Source: Rhynchopus euleeides (lineage: Eukaryota; Euglenozoa; Diplonemea; Diplonemida; Diplonemidae). Taken from it: a stretch of DNA of 64,000 bases. The notes beneath the pieces are model-generated. The model was not told where the DNA came from and did no database searches. It saw nothing but the letters and a program-made list of their open reading frames with translations. The stretch spans positions 1,364,569-1,428,568 of the forward strand of contig OY723249.1 in NCBI GenBank assembly GCA_963210315.1, written 5' to 3'. Every line of letters begins with the position of its first letter. Position 1 is the first letter of the stretch. The translations under genes and the position numbers were made by a program. This document shows, piece after piece, positions 23,801-32,326 of the stretch.

Positions 23801-24608
23801 CGAATGAAGCTGAAGGAGACCGCACAAACACAGGAGGGTACCCGCAGCCGCAGATTCAGCACTCTCATCAAAGCATTCTTGAAGAATCAGCTGAACCGTC
23901 TCGCCTTCCCGCACACCTCGCGTCTCCTGCAGATTGTGCTGACCATCCCCTTGTCGACAAGTAGTGCTGAGCGGATGTTCTCCAAGCTCCGCATCATCAA
24001 GAACAGGCTCAGCAACCGTATGGGCGACGCCAAGCTGCAGAACACGCTGGCCATCTGTATGGAGGGTAGTGTCACTCCGGACGGGATTCCGGAAGCGGCG
24101 CTCCGTCAGTACGTGGACGCATTCACATCGGAAGAACGAAAGCTCAGCTACTGTCCCTTCGGGGAGCTGCGGGCGGCACAGCAACACGCCACTGCTGTTC
24201 GGCAGAGCCTGGCACAACCATGGTGGGTGTGATCCTGAGTCGGTTGGTGCCGGGGCTCGTGCGCCCCCCCCCCCCCCTCCCCGCCGGCTCACTCCGCCGC
24301 CCCCCCCGCCCCCGTCCTCCTCCCTTCCTCTCTGCTTCCCCCTCCCCTGACCTCTTGCCCCGCCCCTTAGAGCATTGTTGTTTGTGTTGTGCATGTCTTT
24401 GTGCTAAGAGTTCGTAGAAGAAAAAGTAGAACCTGCTGCGCTTGCCCCACCAAGCAGCCTCAGTACGACAGGACGCGCGCAGGCACCGGGCCTCTCAGAT
24501 TCTGGGAGGGTTTGCGCGGGTCGCGCGCGCCGAAGGCGCGCGCGAAAAATTTTCAAAACCAGAAAAACCGGGAAACGGCGCCAGAAAAAAAGTCTATCTT
24601 ATACCCTG
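20885..24608 (+). mobile_element. Autonomous hAT transposon, apparently full length
   Basis: Inverted ends CAGGGGATAAGATAG (20885) and CAGGGTATAAGATAG (inverted, ending 24608). The direct repeat ccgtacgtt flanks it (20876-20884 and 24609-24617). It is 9 bp, one more than the usual 8 bp of hAT, so one base may be coincidental or added. One uninterrupted transposase frame lies inside. A G/C hairpin, CGCGCGCC / GGCGCGCG, lies near the right end. It is inserted into element A. Confidence 0.93.
21332..24232 (+). CDS. hAT transposase, 966 residues
   Basis: Cut-and-paste transposase acting on the ends of its own element and probably on the copy at 37-1229. ATG at 21332 is the first in the open frame, which runs to TGA at 24230. 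A Cys/His cluster at about residues 60-85 (CNQC...HQ...RHLVALC) may be an N-terminal DNA-binding finger. Catalytic landmarks of the hAT fold are present: ITDETQDV (first Asp at about 431), FASDSCNTM (second Asp at about 500), CRAHALNLV, DTRWCSHER, and the C-terminal dimerisation region STSSAERMFSKLRIIKNRL with the Glu at about 879. The frame is uninterrupted and all expected residues are visible, so it may be functional or recently so. The nearest relatives within hAT cannot be decided by eye. Confidence 0.94.
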   Translation: MSKRRAHQAQLGAFGFASQRAVRGTVQEVGGPQYHTGYDQWKAGKYPGQDRYANLHAFLCNQCSIRGFSNHQAASNRHLVALCKAFDALARADDEVAPHMRKPLSSLVKLAKTKADEMPLVESEAVPAPAPTQQAPALVADLAIARQVEVEMAADDNAERSAEALEAAIANERQRARGYTTTPVRNSNDCLYPSLHKHEVYAYVEAKLMAQYAGPVGLDAPAEPFPRASEMVHVPEDIQGDSRVMGMLRESHAWAKPTPEGLACRACFDASKRGVFVGRCLPWNEVKSRFTSRAKEHTEATRQKHTEKWAQWLAREDSVRRHGTAGEIRSTAHQRAWVNSKVKQLQNTEMLCRLLHDVQYCCSNNEALTTTLASLRVRDSYTSPEVKSFNATYHNLTSNTIYDEVVGLMASHAMAEVKHKIERSPFVSIITDETQDVTRQSQFCILIRVIDPTTFDTNELFWRMTPLNTSQTATNITDFLIQQLDDLGDGFWNKMLAFASDSCNTMGGSRKGVQLQVKVRKAPYSFWAACRAHALNLVAMHTAKDHPVIRASYDLVSSTFALLYRGAGNGTGKLRCFRECMSALERIDGFGFWRERDLCSVGDTRWCSHERCAQSLTDCLKGVVMCINKLDHEKAVALRAVYQESSTLVGLFLMREVMHCLGAFSRCIQHASLCFGDLPRIATHYACKIGKLLERPDLSPTYASCWILINDARPSCPPITEEFVAQYHEQYAKPYLRTLKEEIEGLMDDFGVLAAFSVYDPWCPDFDNAAAAAQKLKALCDHFCEPKVMTFEDADGVQKETEPSAPYFPAEERGLLELELANVRMKLKETAQTQEGTRSRRFSTLIKAFLKNQLNRLAFPHTSRLLQIVLTIPLSTSSAERMFSKLRIIKNRLSNRMGDAKLQNTLAICMEGSVTPDGIPEAALRQYVDAFTSEERKLSYCPFGELRAAQQHATAVRQSLAQPWWV

Positions 24609-25437
24609 CCGTACGTTACACGATAAAAAAAAATGTTGAAAAAGGTGTAGCGGGGTGCCATTTACTCAAAATTTTGAAAAAGTATACGGTTTTTCAGATT
24701 TTGGTTGATATAAATCCGGATTTTCATAATATGCTTGTATTCGCATGTATGCTTGTATTAGCATGTATGCTTGTATTTGCCCCCCCCCAGTAAAAGTCAA
24801 GAAAAAGTCAAAAATCGAGGTCCCCGACCAAAAGTCTGGCGGAATCTGCCAGACTATGATGTATGAAATGCGAACCAGCGAAAAAGGGAACTTCGAACGA
24901 AAAAATGCATGCTCTACTCTCGCAGAGTATATTCTCGTGATTGTCGGCCCAAAAGACGAGATGTTGTGTGCGTCGCAGAGGTGAGCTCTGGTCTCGATTC
25001 TGCGAGAAGTGAAAAAAGAAAACCGTGATTTCTGATTCTGAGACTGAAGGCATTGCGCCTCCCAAGACCAGTTGCATTGCACCAGAATTTGGTTGCCAGA
25101 GCAAAGGCTCGGTTAAGGGTGGCCCCTTTACCAAATGTTCTTTTTTTGATCCGGTTTGGCACCTCGATATTTCTTCCACTCGCCTCCATGGGAGGGCAGG
25201 GTGTTGGCCCGTTTTTCTTTCTTTCTTTCTTTCTTTTGAGTTTTATCCAGCTGTCCACCCCGCCGCCTCTCCGCAAAAAGCCGGCTCTTCTTCTTTTTGT
25301 GATTTAGGATATGGTCTTCTCTATATCTCTTTCAGCCCACACCCAAAAACTATTTTTTTACATACCGTTCCTCCCTCATAACACCGGTTTGTCGTCTTTC
25401 AACATCCCCCATGCCCCCCATGCATACTACACCCCTC

Positions 25438-25548
25438 GGGCCTTTCACTCTGTGCCACTGTGTGTCAAAACTGCCACTTTATAGCCAGTTTTGTGAGGCG
25501 CACGCAGCTCACCTTCTCATTTTTCTGCATTCTGAGCGAAAAAGCCCC
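25438..25548 (+). mobile_element. MITE copy, same family as 62001-62109
   Basis: About 110 bp starting GGGCCTTTCACTCTGTGCC and ending CTGAGCGAAAAAGCCCC, with the internal ACTGTGTGTCAAA and TTGTGAGGCG of the family. Both ends are somewhat diverged. Confidence 0.65.
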
Positions 25549-26959
25549 ACGGTTATATTTTTTTTTGCGGCGAGGGGTATCGAATGCACTCAACTCTCTG
25601 AGGCAATTATGCTTGATAGTCCAGTGGAGGACAGCAGATTCTTTTTGGGGTCTGTATTCCCATCACACAATTCAGTAGTTGTTCTAACAGACGTGCAGTG
25701 CGGATGGAAACCAGGTGGGGCTCCGACCCGGTTTGCTTTGTTCTTTCTGTTGTGTATATATGTCGCGTGATGCCTAATGCAGCTTCGTGGCAGCATTTTG
25801 ACGAAAGAAGGGGATCATGTCTGTCCTCAGAGTTGCAGGATTTTACGTTAGTCTTGTTATCTTTTTCCCTTTGCCGACGAAAAAATAGCAAAAGCGAAGA
25901 AATTTTGCGGGAAGTGTGCAGTGGGTTGTCATAACTCCTGAAATACCGCACTCCAGCAGAATCATGCCACACCAACCTCTCGTGAGCACTAAGCCACTTG
26001 CGGTGTGGTTACTGGCCATGCTGCGACACGCAGTCAAGTTCCGGGGCCTTTGCGACATGGTCAGTTCTGCATTGAATAGTGATTTTTTTTGATAATACGG
26101 GCGTAGCCAACTGGGAAAGTTTCTGTGCGCTTTTTTAGCTGGATCTTGACGCCCCCCCGCCCCCTTTTTTTTAGCTGGGCCTTGCGACCTCCCACTCACA
26201 CCACTCCACCCAGATTGGTGGAAGTGGTGTGCACCAAGAGTGGGTGTCCGCGTTCCAACAACACAGTCGCAATGGGTTGTTGGTTTGTTGCAGGTCCACA
26301 GTTCTGCTGCCACTCCCTCCAACCCATGCAGCAGCAGCAAGAGGGGGGGGGGGGTCACAGATGTTGCACAACGTGACAACGTCGTAGATGACGGAGAATG
26401 GACGGTAATCAGAATAATCATCCCCCCCCCCTCTTCCCACTACCCCGTCTCTATTTCTCTCTCTCCTTCTCTTCTCCTTAAGCCGATGAGGAAATGCGGT
26501 CCGTATTGATGTTTTTCTGCAATACCCAACGGTCACTTCAGGCCCGATGATATCCGTCTACTTTAATTGTGATCTTGGGTGGTGTTGCAAGGTTTCTTCA
26601 GAGGGGGGGGGGTGCGTGGGGGGAAAGAAACTTCACCCATCTCTCTGCCCCATAATGTCATGCGTGTGGTGGGGGGGGGGAGGGGGGGGCAGAAGTGATG
26701 AAATGGATCTAACTGTTGGACCCCCCCCCCTCCCCCCCCCCCCCCCTCACCCCCTGCCCGAGCCCCACCCTTCCCCCACCCGTGCCCCCACACCCACACC
26801 ATGGTGTTGAGCGAGCACTGCTGAGACCTTTCCTGTGTTAACACAGGCACGAAGGCAGGAAATTGCCTGAACACACCCGCCATTGTCAGATCGGGGCTTA
26901 CACACAAGCAGAGTGCTGCCACACAACGGGGGGGGGGGGGTTGCGGCATCTGTTCTGCT

Positions 26960-26974
26960 GATATTGTTTCTCAG
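26960..26974 (+). promoter_or_regulatory. Candidate 3' splice acceptor upstream of PEX11
   Basis: GATATTGTTTCTCAG, a pyrimidine-rich stretch ending in AG, lies 22 nt before the start codon. It could receive a spliced leader or be the end of a leader intron. Inferred only from pattern and position. Confidence 0.35.
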
Positions 26975-26996
26975 AGAGGAAACCGGGGGGTGAGAT

Positions 26997-27683
26997 ATGG
27001 TAGTTTCCACCGCCGTGGTGTCGGTGCTGCAGAAGACAGATGGGCGGGATGCGCTGCTGAAGCTTCTGCAGAATGTGGCTGGGCTGCAGATGTGGCATTG
27101 CCAGAGCCGCAGCCGTGAAAGGGAATCCCAGCGTGCAGCTGACTGGCGTGGGGTGATGATGTCCATCCTCGATGCACGCGCGCTGCTGTGGATTGGCCGC
27201 TGGCTTGTTCAGCTCCACAAGCTGCGCAATACCTTGCGTGTTCAGACCGGATCTCTCAAGAATGTTCTGGCCGTGCAGTTGTGTTGCACAGCAGTATACT
27301 TCTTCGTCGATAACATCCGCGTGCTCATGAAGCTTCGGGTGATCCCTGCCTCTGTCGACCTCAACCTCTTGCGCGCTCGCAACCGCCTTCTGCAGATGGT
27401 CGGCTACACCGCAGCCTTGACTGCCGAGGTTCTGCGCGGCGTAGAGAACAGGCCTGACTTTGCATACCCCGCCACCGCTAAGGCGGCGCTTGACCTCCTC
27501 AACGTTGGACTGCCGTACGTTGCGCCAAAGTGCACTTACGAGCCTGCCGTCTGCGGCCTCCTCTCTGCCATCCTGTCGTTGCGCAGCATGTACAACAAGA
27601 GCCTGCCCAAGCGTCCTGCGCTCTCTGTGGGAACGGCTGTCACCACTACACACAGACTTCTGGTCATGCGTGCTGTCGCCTGA
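26997..27683 (+). CDS. PEX11: Peroxisomal membrane protein PEX11-like
   Basis: Peroxin that elongates and divides the peroxisomal membrane (the glycosomal membrane in kinetoplastids). The 228-residue length is typical. The N-terminal VLQKTDGRDALLKLLQNVAG (residues 10-29) is the most conserved PEX11 signature, an amphipathic helix that inserts into the membrane. A hydrophobic segment at about residues 90-113 (ending YFFVDNIRVLMKL) matches the family's membrane-associated region, and further hydrophobic helices follow in the C-terminal half. ATG 26997 lies 22 nt after a possible acceptor AG. The next gene starts 347 nt downstream on the same strand. No interruption is seen. Paralogues such as kinetoplastid GIM5 have the same layout and cannot be told apart here. 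Confidence 0.82.
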   Translation: MVVSTAVVSVLQKTDGRDALLKLLQNVAGLQMWHCQSRSRERESQRAADWRGVMMSILDARALLWIGRWLVQLHKLRNTLRVQTGSLKNVLAVQLCCTAVYFFVDNIRVLMKLRVIPASVDLNLLRARNRLLQMVGYTAALTAEVLRGVENRPDFAYPATAKAALDLLNVGLPYVAPKCTYEPAVCGLLSAILSLRSMYNKSLPKRPALSVGTAVTTTHRLLVMRAVA

Positions 27684-27989
27684 GTGGTCATTTGCTCTAT
27701 TGACGGGGAGTGGTCTCCATAGTCTGGAAGCCACGCCGCAGTGGGCCATGATCCACGATGCATGCAATGTGTATCCCTGACGTGCACAGTGTGGTGTTCT
27801 TATGTATCGTCCCGCACAGACCGAGTTCACTCGAATGTCTATCCCATCCGGTGGTTTGCAAGGCAAAGGTGTGTCGTGATTTGCTACTGCCTGAAGTGGA
27901 TGACTTTCTCTTCCCAAAGCGCTCTCTGTCATACAAAACATACGTGTCAGCCATACGCATCTGCGATCGCTCTTTGCCTTGCATTGCCG

Positions 27990-28010
27990 TGCCCATACCC
28001 CGCCCTGCAG
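27990..28010 (+). promoter_or_regulatory. Candidate 3' splice acceptor upstream of LYS4
   Basis: CCCATACCCCGCCCTGCAG ends 20 nt before the ATG and fits a splice acceptor, cis or trans. Inference. Confidence 0.35.
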
Positions 28011-28030
28011 GTCAACAGGACACCGCAACC

Positions 28031-30043
28031 ATGAGGGCACACCGCGGGGTAGCCAGGTGGTACAGCACGGCGCAGCCCCAGAACCTAGTGGAGAAGATCG
28101 TGCAGCAGTATGCTGTTGATGGGAGCGGCAGCCCCGTATCCAACACTGTGCGGAGCGGGGACTTCGTCTCGATTAAGCCGCACAAGGTGATGACACACGA
28201 CAACACCGCTGCGGTCATCCCGAAGTTCGAGTCCCTCGCAGACAAGCCCTCGGTGCGCAATCCGGACCAGCTGTTCTTTGGCCTTGACCACGACGTGCAG
28301 AACAAGTCTGAGAAGAACCTCACGAAATACGCCAACGTCGAGGCCTTTGCGAAGGAGCACGGCGTTGCCTTCTCGCCTGCCGGGCAGGGCATTGCCCACC
28401 AGATCATGGTGGAGAACGGGTTTGCTTTCCCTGGCACACTTGTCGTGGCTTCCGACTCCCACTCCAACATGTACGGTGGCGTCGGCTGCCTGGGCACCCC
28501 TGTCGTACGCACCGATGCTGCGGCCATCTGGGCCACAGGCCAGACGTGGTGGACGGTGCCCCCTGTGGTGCGTGTGGAGCTGACCTCGCGCCTCCCCCCT
28601 GGCTGCAGCGGGAAGGATGTCATCATCACGCTCTGCGCTGCCCTGTCGCAGGACGAGGTGCTCAACCACGCCGTGGAGTTCGGGGGTGAGGGCGCCGCCG
28701 CACTGTCCATCGACGACAGGCTCGCTATCGCCAACATGACGACGGAGTGGGGCGCGCTCGCAGGCATCTTCCCTGCAGACGAGGCGCTGCTGGGGTGGCT
28801 GCGCAAGAGGGAGGAGTGGGCCGCAGCATCGCCCCTCGCCTTCCCGCAGGCCAAGGGCATCTTCGCAGACACACACGCTCTGGAGACCCGCATCCAGCGT
28901 GGCGAGCTGCGCGCAGACGAGGGGGCGGCATACGCAAAGCACATCACCCTTGACCTCTCCACTGTCGGCCACTCCGTCGCAGGGCCCAACTCTGTTAAGA
29001 AGATGTCGTCCGCGGCTGCGCTGGAGGAGGAGGGTGTGCGCATCAACAAGGCTTACATCGTGTCGTGTGTCAACAGCCGTGCCTCCGACATCAAGGTTGC
29101 CGCTGACATCCTGAGGGGGAAGCAGGTGCCGGAGGGAGTCGAGTTCTACGTCGCGCCTGCATCGGAGACTGTGCGTGCTGAGGCGGAGGCGGCAGGCGAC
29201 TGGCAGGCGCTGCTGGACGCAGGTGCCATCGCCCTGCCTGCGGGCTGCGGGCCGTGTGTCGGCCTCGGGGCAGGCCTCCTGGAGGAAGGCGAGGCGGGGA
29301 TCTCCGCGACAAACCGCAACTTCAAAGGCAGGATGGGGCACCCCAAGGCGTTGTGCTATCTCGCGTCCCCCGCGGTTGTGGCCACCTCGGTGCTGAAGGG
29401 GATGATTGCGGCGCCAGAGGGTGCGCATGCTGGTGCAGGGCTTGCGGTGGAGTGCTCTGCCCAGGCGGCATCCGCAGAGGGCGGGGTGGTGGAGCTGCTG
29501 GATGGCTTCGACCCCTCCGTGTCGGGCAACGTGCTGTGGTGCCACGAGGACAACCTCAACACCGACGGGATTTACGCAGGCAAGCACACCTACAGCGAGC
29601 TGGCGCCAGACCACATGGCGAAGGTGGCGATGGAGAACTACGACCCCAACTTCCAGCGGTTGGCCACGGCAGGCGACATCCTGGTGGGCGGGTACAACTT
29701 CGGCTCGGGGTCCAGCAGGGAGCAGGCTGCGACGTGCCTGAAGTACCGTGGCATTGCGCTGGTTATCGCCGGGTCTTTCTCTGAGACGTACAAGCGCAAT
29801 GCCTTCAACAACGGGCTTGCTGCGCTGGAGTCCCCTGCTCTTGTGGAGTATCTGAGGGAGAAGCTTGGTCGCAGCGCACCCACAGCGTCATCGGGCTCGC
29901 CTCTGGTGCTTGATTTCCAGACGTCGACAGCAACGTTTGACGGGAAGACTTTCGCCGTGGCGCCGCTTGGCCCCTTTGCGCAGGAAATCTGCCTCGCGGG
30001 TGGGTTGGAGGGCTGGGTGCGCCAGAAGCTGGCAGCCGCATGA
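28031..30043 (+). CDS. LYS4: Homoaconitase (LYS4 type), probably mitochondrial
   Basis: Iron-sulphur hydro-lyase of the alpha-aminoadipate route, forming homoisocitrate from homocitrate via homoaconitate. The 670 residues are close to fungal LYS4. I start at ATG 28031: the open frame continues upstream, but family similarity begins at QNLVEKIVQQYAV (about residue 17), and the preceding Arg-rich stretch ending WYST resembles a mitochondrial presequence. Features in order: MTHDNTAAVIPKF, LDHDVQNKSEKN, ASDSHSNMYGGVGCLGTP, IWATGQTWW, cluster ligand Cys346 in SCVNSR, Cys406 and Cys409 in GCGPCVGLG, and the swivel-domain loop GSGSSREQAA. The QTWW and DHDVQNKSEKN motifs are, to my knowledge, those of homoaconitase and not of TCA-cycle aconitase. 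No break or intron is seen. Confidence 0.9.
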   Translation: MRAHRGVARWYSTAQPQNLVEKIVQQYAVDGSGSPVSNTVRSGDFVSIKPHKVMTHDNTAAVIPKFESLADKPSVRNPDQLFFGLDHDVQNKSEKNLTKYANVEAFAKEHGVAFSPAGQGIAHQIMVENGFAFPGTLVVASDSHSNMYGGVGCLGTPVVRTDAAAIWATGQTWWTVPPVVRVELTSRLPPGCSGKDVIITLCAALSQDEVLNHAVEFGGEGAAALSIDDRLAIANMTTEWGALAGIFPADEALLGWLRKREEWAAASPLAFPQAKGIFADTHALETRIQRGELRADEGAAYAKHITLDLSTVGHSVAGPNSVKKMSSAAALEEEGVRINKAYIVSCVNSRASDIKVAADILRGKQVPEGVEFYVAPASETVRAEAEAAGDWQALLDAGAIALPAGCGPCVGLGAGLLEEGEAGISATNRNFKGRMGHPKALCYLASPAVVATSVLKGMIAAPEGAHAGAGLAVECSAQAASAEGGVVELLDGFDPSVSGNVLWCHEDNLNTDGIYAGKHTYSELAPDHMAKVAMENYDPNFQRLATAGDILVGGYNFGSGSSREQAATCLKYRGIALVIAGSFSETYKRNAFNNGLAALESPALVEYLREKLGRSAPTASSGSPLVLDFQTSTATFDGKTFAVAPLGPFAQEICLAGGLEGWVRQKLAAA

Positions 30044-31177
30044 AGAGCGCCGCTTCTCAGTGAACCCGGTTTGAATCTGGCAATACACACAGCGTGCGGC
30101 GATCGGGAAAAAGCGAGCCAGCACAGCTCGTGATTGTCTTGCGAAAATCAGAGATGGGTGGCCATAATTATTTTGCTGGTTTCCCGGGCCCCCGAAGAAT
30201 CGTATTGTTTCCCGATTTCTGTTAGAAACACCCTGTCGCAGTCTGGCAACTGTAAACGCCTGACTAAACTGTATTTCGTTGAGTGCACCTGTCTCTCAAA
30301 AGTTCGTGTTGAGCTAATCCTACAGCTTCAGGCGTTCGATTTCCTTCGTTACTTTGCGACTTCGCTACGCTTCGTTCGTTTGTAACTAGTACAAAATACG
30401 CCGTTGCAGAGAGCTTGCATATTATTGATGTGTTGCGAATACCAGCCCCTACTTTGAGCACAGAGATCACATGACATGTCCTTTCCTTTCTAATGCTGCA
30501 GCGCTGGCCCCATCATCAGCGGTGCTGTTGCAGCCAACTGCGAAACTCCTTCCCGTGTGTATGTTTGCCCTAGCCCTTTTACAGTTTTCTGTCAGGCAAA
30601 CTATTCAACCGTTTGGGGGGGGTTTTTTTTCCATAAAGACACACCGCAACTGGGATATCAAGAAACAATGGCTGTCCACGCCAAGGCCATTGTTCCCCAA
30701 GGGGCAGCGCCTTGCAACATAGCACACCAAGGCTGTCCCGCAAGACAGCCTGCTAACAAACAACGGGTGGGACTGCAGAGGCGCGGCATCCACACTATTC
30801 TTGCTTTCATACTTGAAGGGTAGCACTCTCGATGTGCCCTTCTGTTCTATTCCGTAGCCGTACCGATTTCCGCGGCCGGGGGCAACTGTGCCCCGCCGTG
30901 AGTGCGAAGTATTCGAATCGCGGAGCAGTGTCGGGCTGGCTTGGCTATCGTTGTATTGTTGCATGTGTGTTTCCTGTTGTATGACATCCTCACACCACAC
31001 CCGGCAGGTCTCACTGACTACCAACCACACTACTTCAACTGCGACTTTCCTTGCGTTTAGTTGACTACATCTTCTCAACTGTTTATAAAGAGCAGCGTCG
31101 CCACAGTAGAAGCAGGTGACAAAGTAGTGGCACAGTTGTCGACCGTGAACTCAAGCAAGCCGCTTCACTTCACCGAC
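30044..31177. other. Spacer between LYS4 and the MIF4G-like gene
   Basis: No gene supported. At 30345-30385 a CGAAGCG-type imperfect palindrome (TTCGCTACGCTTCG) occurs, similar to ones at 18405-18440 and 49880-49920. A pyrimidine tract ending TTGCGTTTAG at 31060 is a possible acceptor for the next gene. Confidence 0.5.
31041..31060 (+). promoter_or_regulatory. Candidate 3' splice acceptor upstream of the MIF4G-like gene
   Basis: GCGACTTTCCTTGCGTTTAG lies 117 nt before the ATG at 31178. Same arrangement as at the two preceding genes. Inference. Confidence 0.3.
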
Positions 31178-32326
31178 ATGTCGTTCTCGCAGCAGCAGCA
31201 GCCGATGTACCAGGTGGCGCAGGGCGCGACATCGCCTCTGAGCAGCCCGGGGTCGTCTCAGGGTGTCATGAGCCCGCTGCAGGTCCACATCGGGACTGGG
31301 TGCGTGCCGACGATGCCTGTGGTCTCTCCGCAGCTTCAGTACCAGCAGGTGCCGCAGCTCCAGTACCACCACCCCCAGGCACAGCAGCCGGCACCCAACG
31401 CACAGTACGTGATGGCGCATCCGGGCATGCACACAGCCCCTTTGCCTGTCATGCAGCACCAGCAGCTGCCGCCCGCCAATGCACCGCAGATGTCCCCGTA
31501 CGCCTCCAGCTCGTCGACGTGCCTCACCCCGCCCCACACACACGCGCCCAACGTGGTGCTGTCCCCCACGCTCACCCCGTCGCTGCCCCCTGTGGTGGCC
31601 ACGTCGCGCTCTGCTCCCAAGGGGCGCTGCCCTGAGTGCAAGCGCCTGATGCAGCCTGGTGCCGCGGTGTGCTCTTGCAAGGCGAGCGTCCCCCCGCAGA
31701 CCTTCAAGCGCGCAACAAGCGCCACCACGCGTGCCACACGCCTGGCTGACGAGGCCGACGAGCACCGCAGCGAGGACGGGTCGGACTCTGTGAAGAGCGA
31801 CGGCAGCGAGGCACGCCTGACGCGTGCTGATGCCGATGTTGCGATGGAGCGCCTCCGCTGCCTCACAGGCTGCGCCGATGAGCACAACGCTGCCCGCAGT
31901 GTCATCCAGTACGTGCAGGCCAACCCCGGCTGCCTGACGCAGTGCGCAGAGCTGTGTGCCGACATCTCGAGCCACCTCTGCAAGCGCGACGGCGTGAAGC
32001 CCGAGAACCTGCACTTCCGCAGCGACCTGCTGCGCCAGTGCCAGGCGTACTTCCAGGACTTCCTGCGCACACCCACCAAGGGTGGCACGCTCATCCTGTC
32101 GCTGATGGCATCGCTGTACGTCATCGGGTTCGTTGGCACCAGGACCATCCTCTCCACGATGCAGGCCCTCAAGGACCTGTGCCCGAAGGTGGGCAAGAAC
32201 CAGCGCAAGCTGGTTTCGACGCTGCTGAAGGACATGCTGCACAGGACGAGCCCGGCGATCACCCGCCGCGGCACGCCCGACCAGGCCGAGCAGGCGTCCG
32301 CCCTTCTGGCATCGATGATGAAGTAA
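31178..32326 (+). CDS. MIF4G-like (eIF4G-related) protein with Q/P-rich N-terminus
   Basis: 382 residues from the first ATG. The frame is open further upstream but without an ATG. Residues 1-145 are Gln/Pro/Ser-rich and low-complexity (for example SFSQQQQPMYQ). A Cys cluster, CPECKRLMQPGAAVCSC (151-167), looks like half of a zinc ribbon. An acidic Ser/Asp stretch follows (190-210). The C-terminal half is helical: AELCADISSHLC (257-268), FRSDLLRQCQAYFQDFL (280-296) and LILSLMASLYVIGFV (305-319) follow the order of helices in MIF4G domains (an FR-LL-RCQ-FE-type helix, then an L-LYK-GF helix). MIF4G proteins act as scaffolds in translation initiation or RNA decay. The match is by pattern only, and the domain appears short. 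A divergent eIF4G-like factor is the best guess. Confidence 0.5.
   Translation: MSFSQQQQPMYQVAQGATSPLSSPGSSQGVMSPLQVHIGTGCVPTMPVVSPQLQYQQVPQLQYHHPQAQQPAPNAQYVMAHPGMHTAPLPVMQHQQLPPANAPQMSPYASSSSTCLTPPHTHAPNVVLSPTLTPSLPPVVATSRSAPKGRCPECKRLMQPGAAVCSCKASVPPQTFKRATSATTRATRLADEADEHRSEDGSDSVKSDGSEARLTRADADVAMERLRCLTGCADEHNAARSVIQYVQANPGCLTQCAELCADISSHLCKRDGVKPENLHFRSDLLRQCQAYFQDFLRTPTKGGTLILSLMASLYVIGFVGTRTILSTMQALKDLCPKVGKNQRKLVSTLLKDMLHRTSPAITRRGTPDQAEQASALLASMMK

Larger units (their letters stand above)
12366..24790. mobile_element. Element A: outer TIR element with poly-G ends, enlarged by nested insertions
   Basis: The left end CTGGGGGGGGGGCAAATAC matches the inverted right end at 24766-24790, and TA lies immediately outside both ends (12364-12365 and 24791-24792). 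Behind the ends lie AATACAAGCATRTATGC palindromes (12377-12400, 12508, 19090, 24728-24775). A second inverted stretch, ATATCAACCAAAATCTG with the following AAAACCGTATACTTT, occurs at about 19132-19165 and, inverted, at 24672-24712. Without B (5.8 kb) and the hAT (3.7 kb) about 2.9 kb remains, in which I see no transposase. The pairing of ends is inferred. Confidence 0.55.
24793..26996. other. Intergenic DNA between element A and PEX11
   Basis: Holds a TTTC microsatellite (25212-25236), one MITE copy, several G/C runs (26343, 26602, 26670, 26724-26746, 26928) and no frame with a family signature. Confidence 0.55.

Noticed and set aside
23408-24394. Minus-strand frame of 328 codons
   Set aside because: Antisense shadow of the hAT transposase, which has all catalytic landmarks on the + strand.
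20876-24617. Strict 8-bp target duplication for the first hAT
   Set aside because: The 8 bases directly next to each end do not match; the flanking direct repeat is 9 bp, so it is reported as such.
28085-29614. Minus-strand frames of 509 and 345 codons
   Set aside because: Antisense shadows of the homoaconitase gene, caused by its GC-rich codons.
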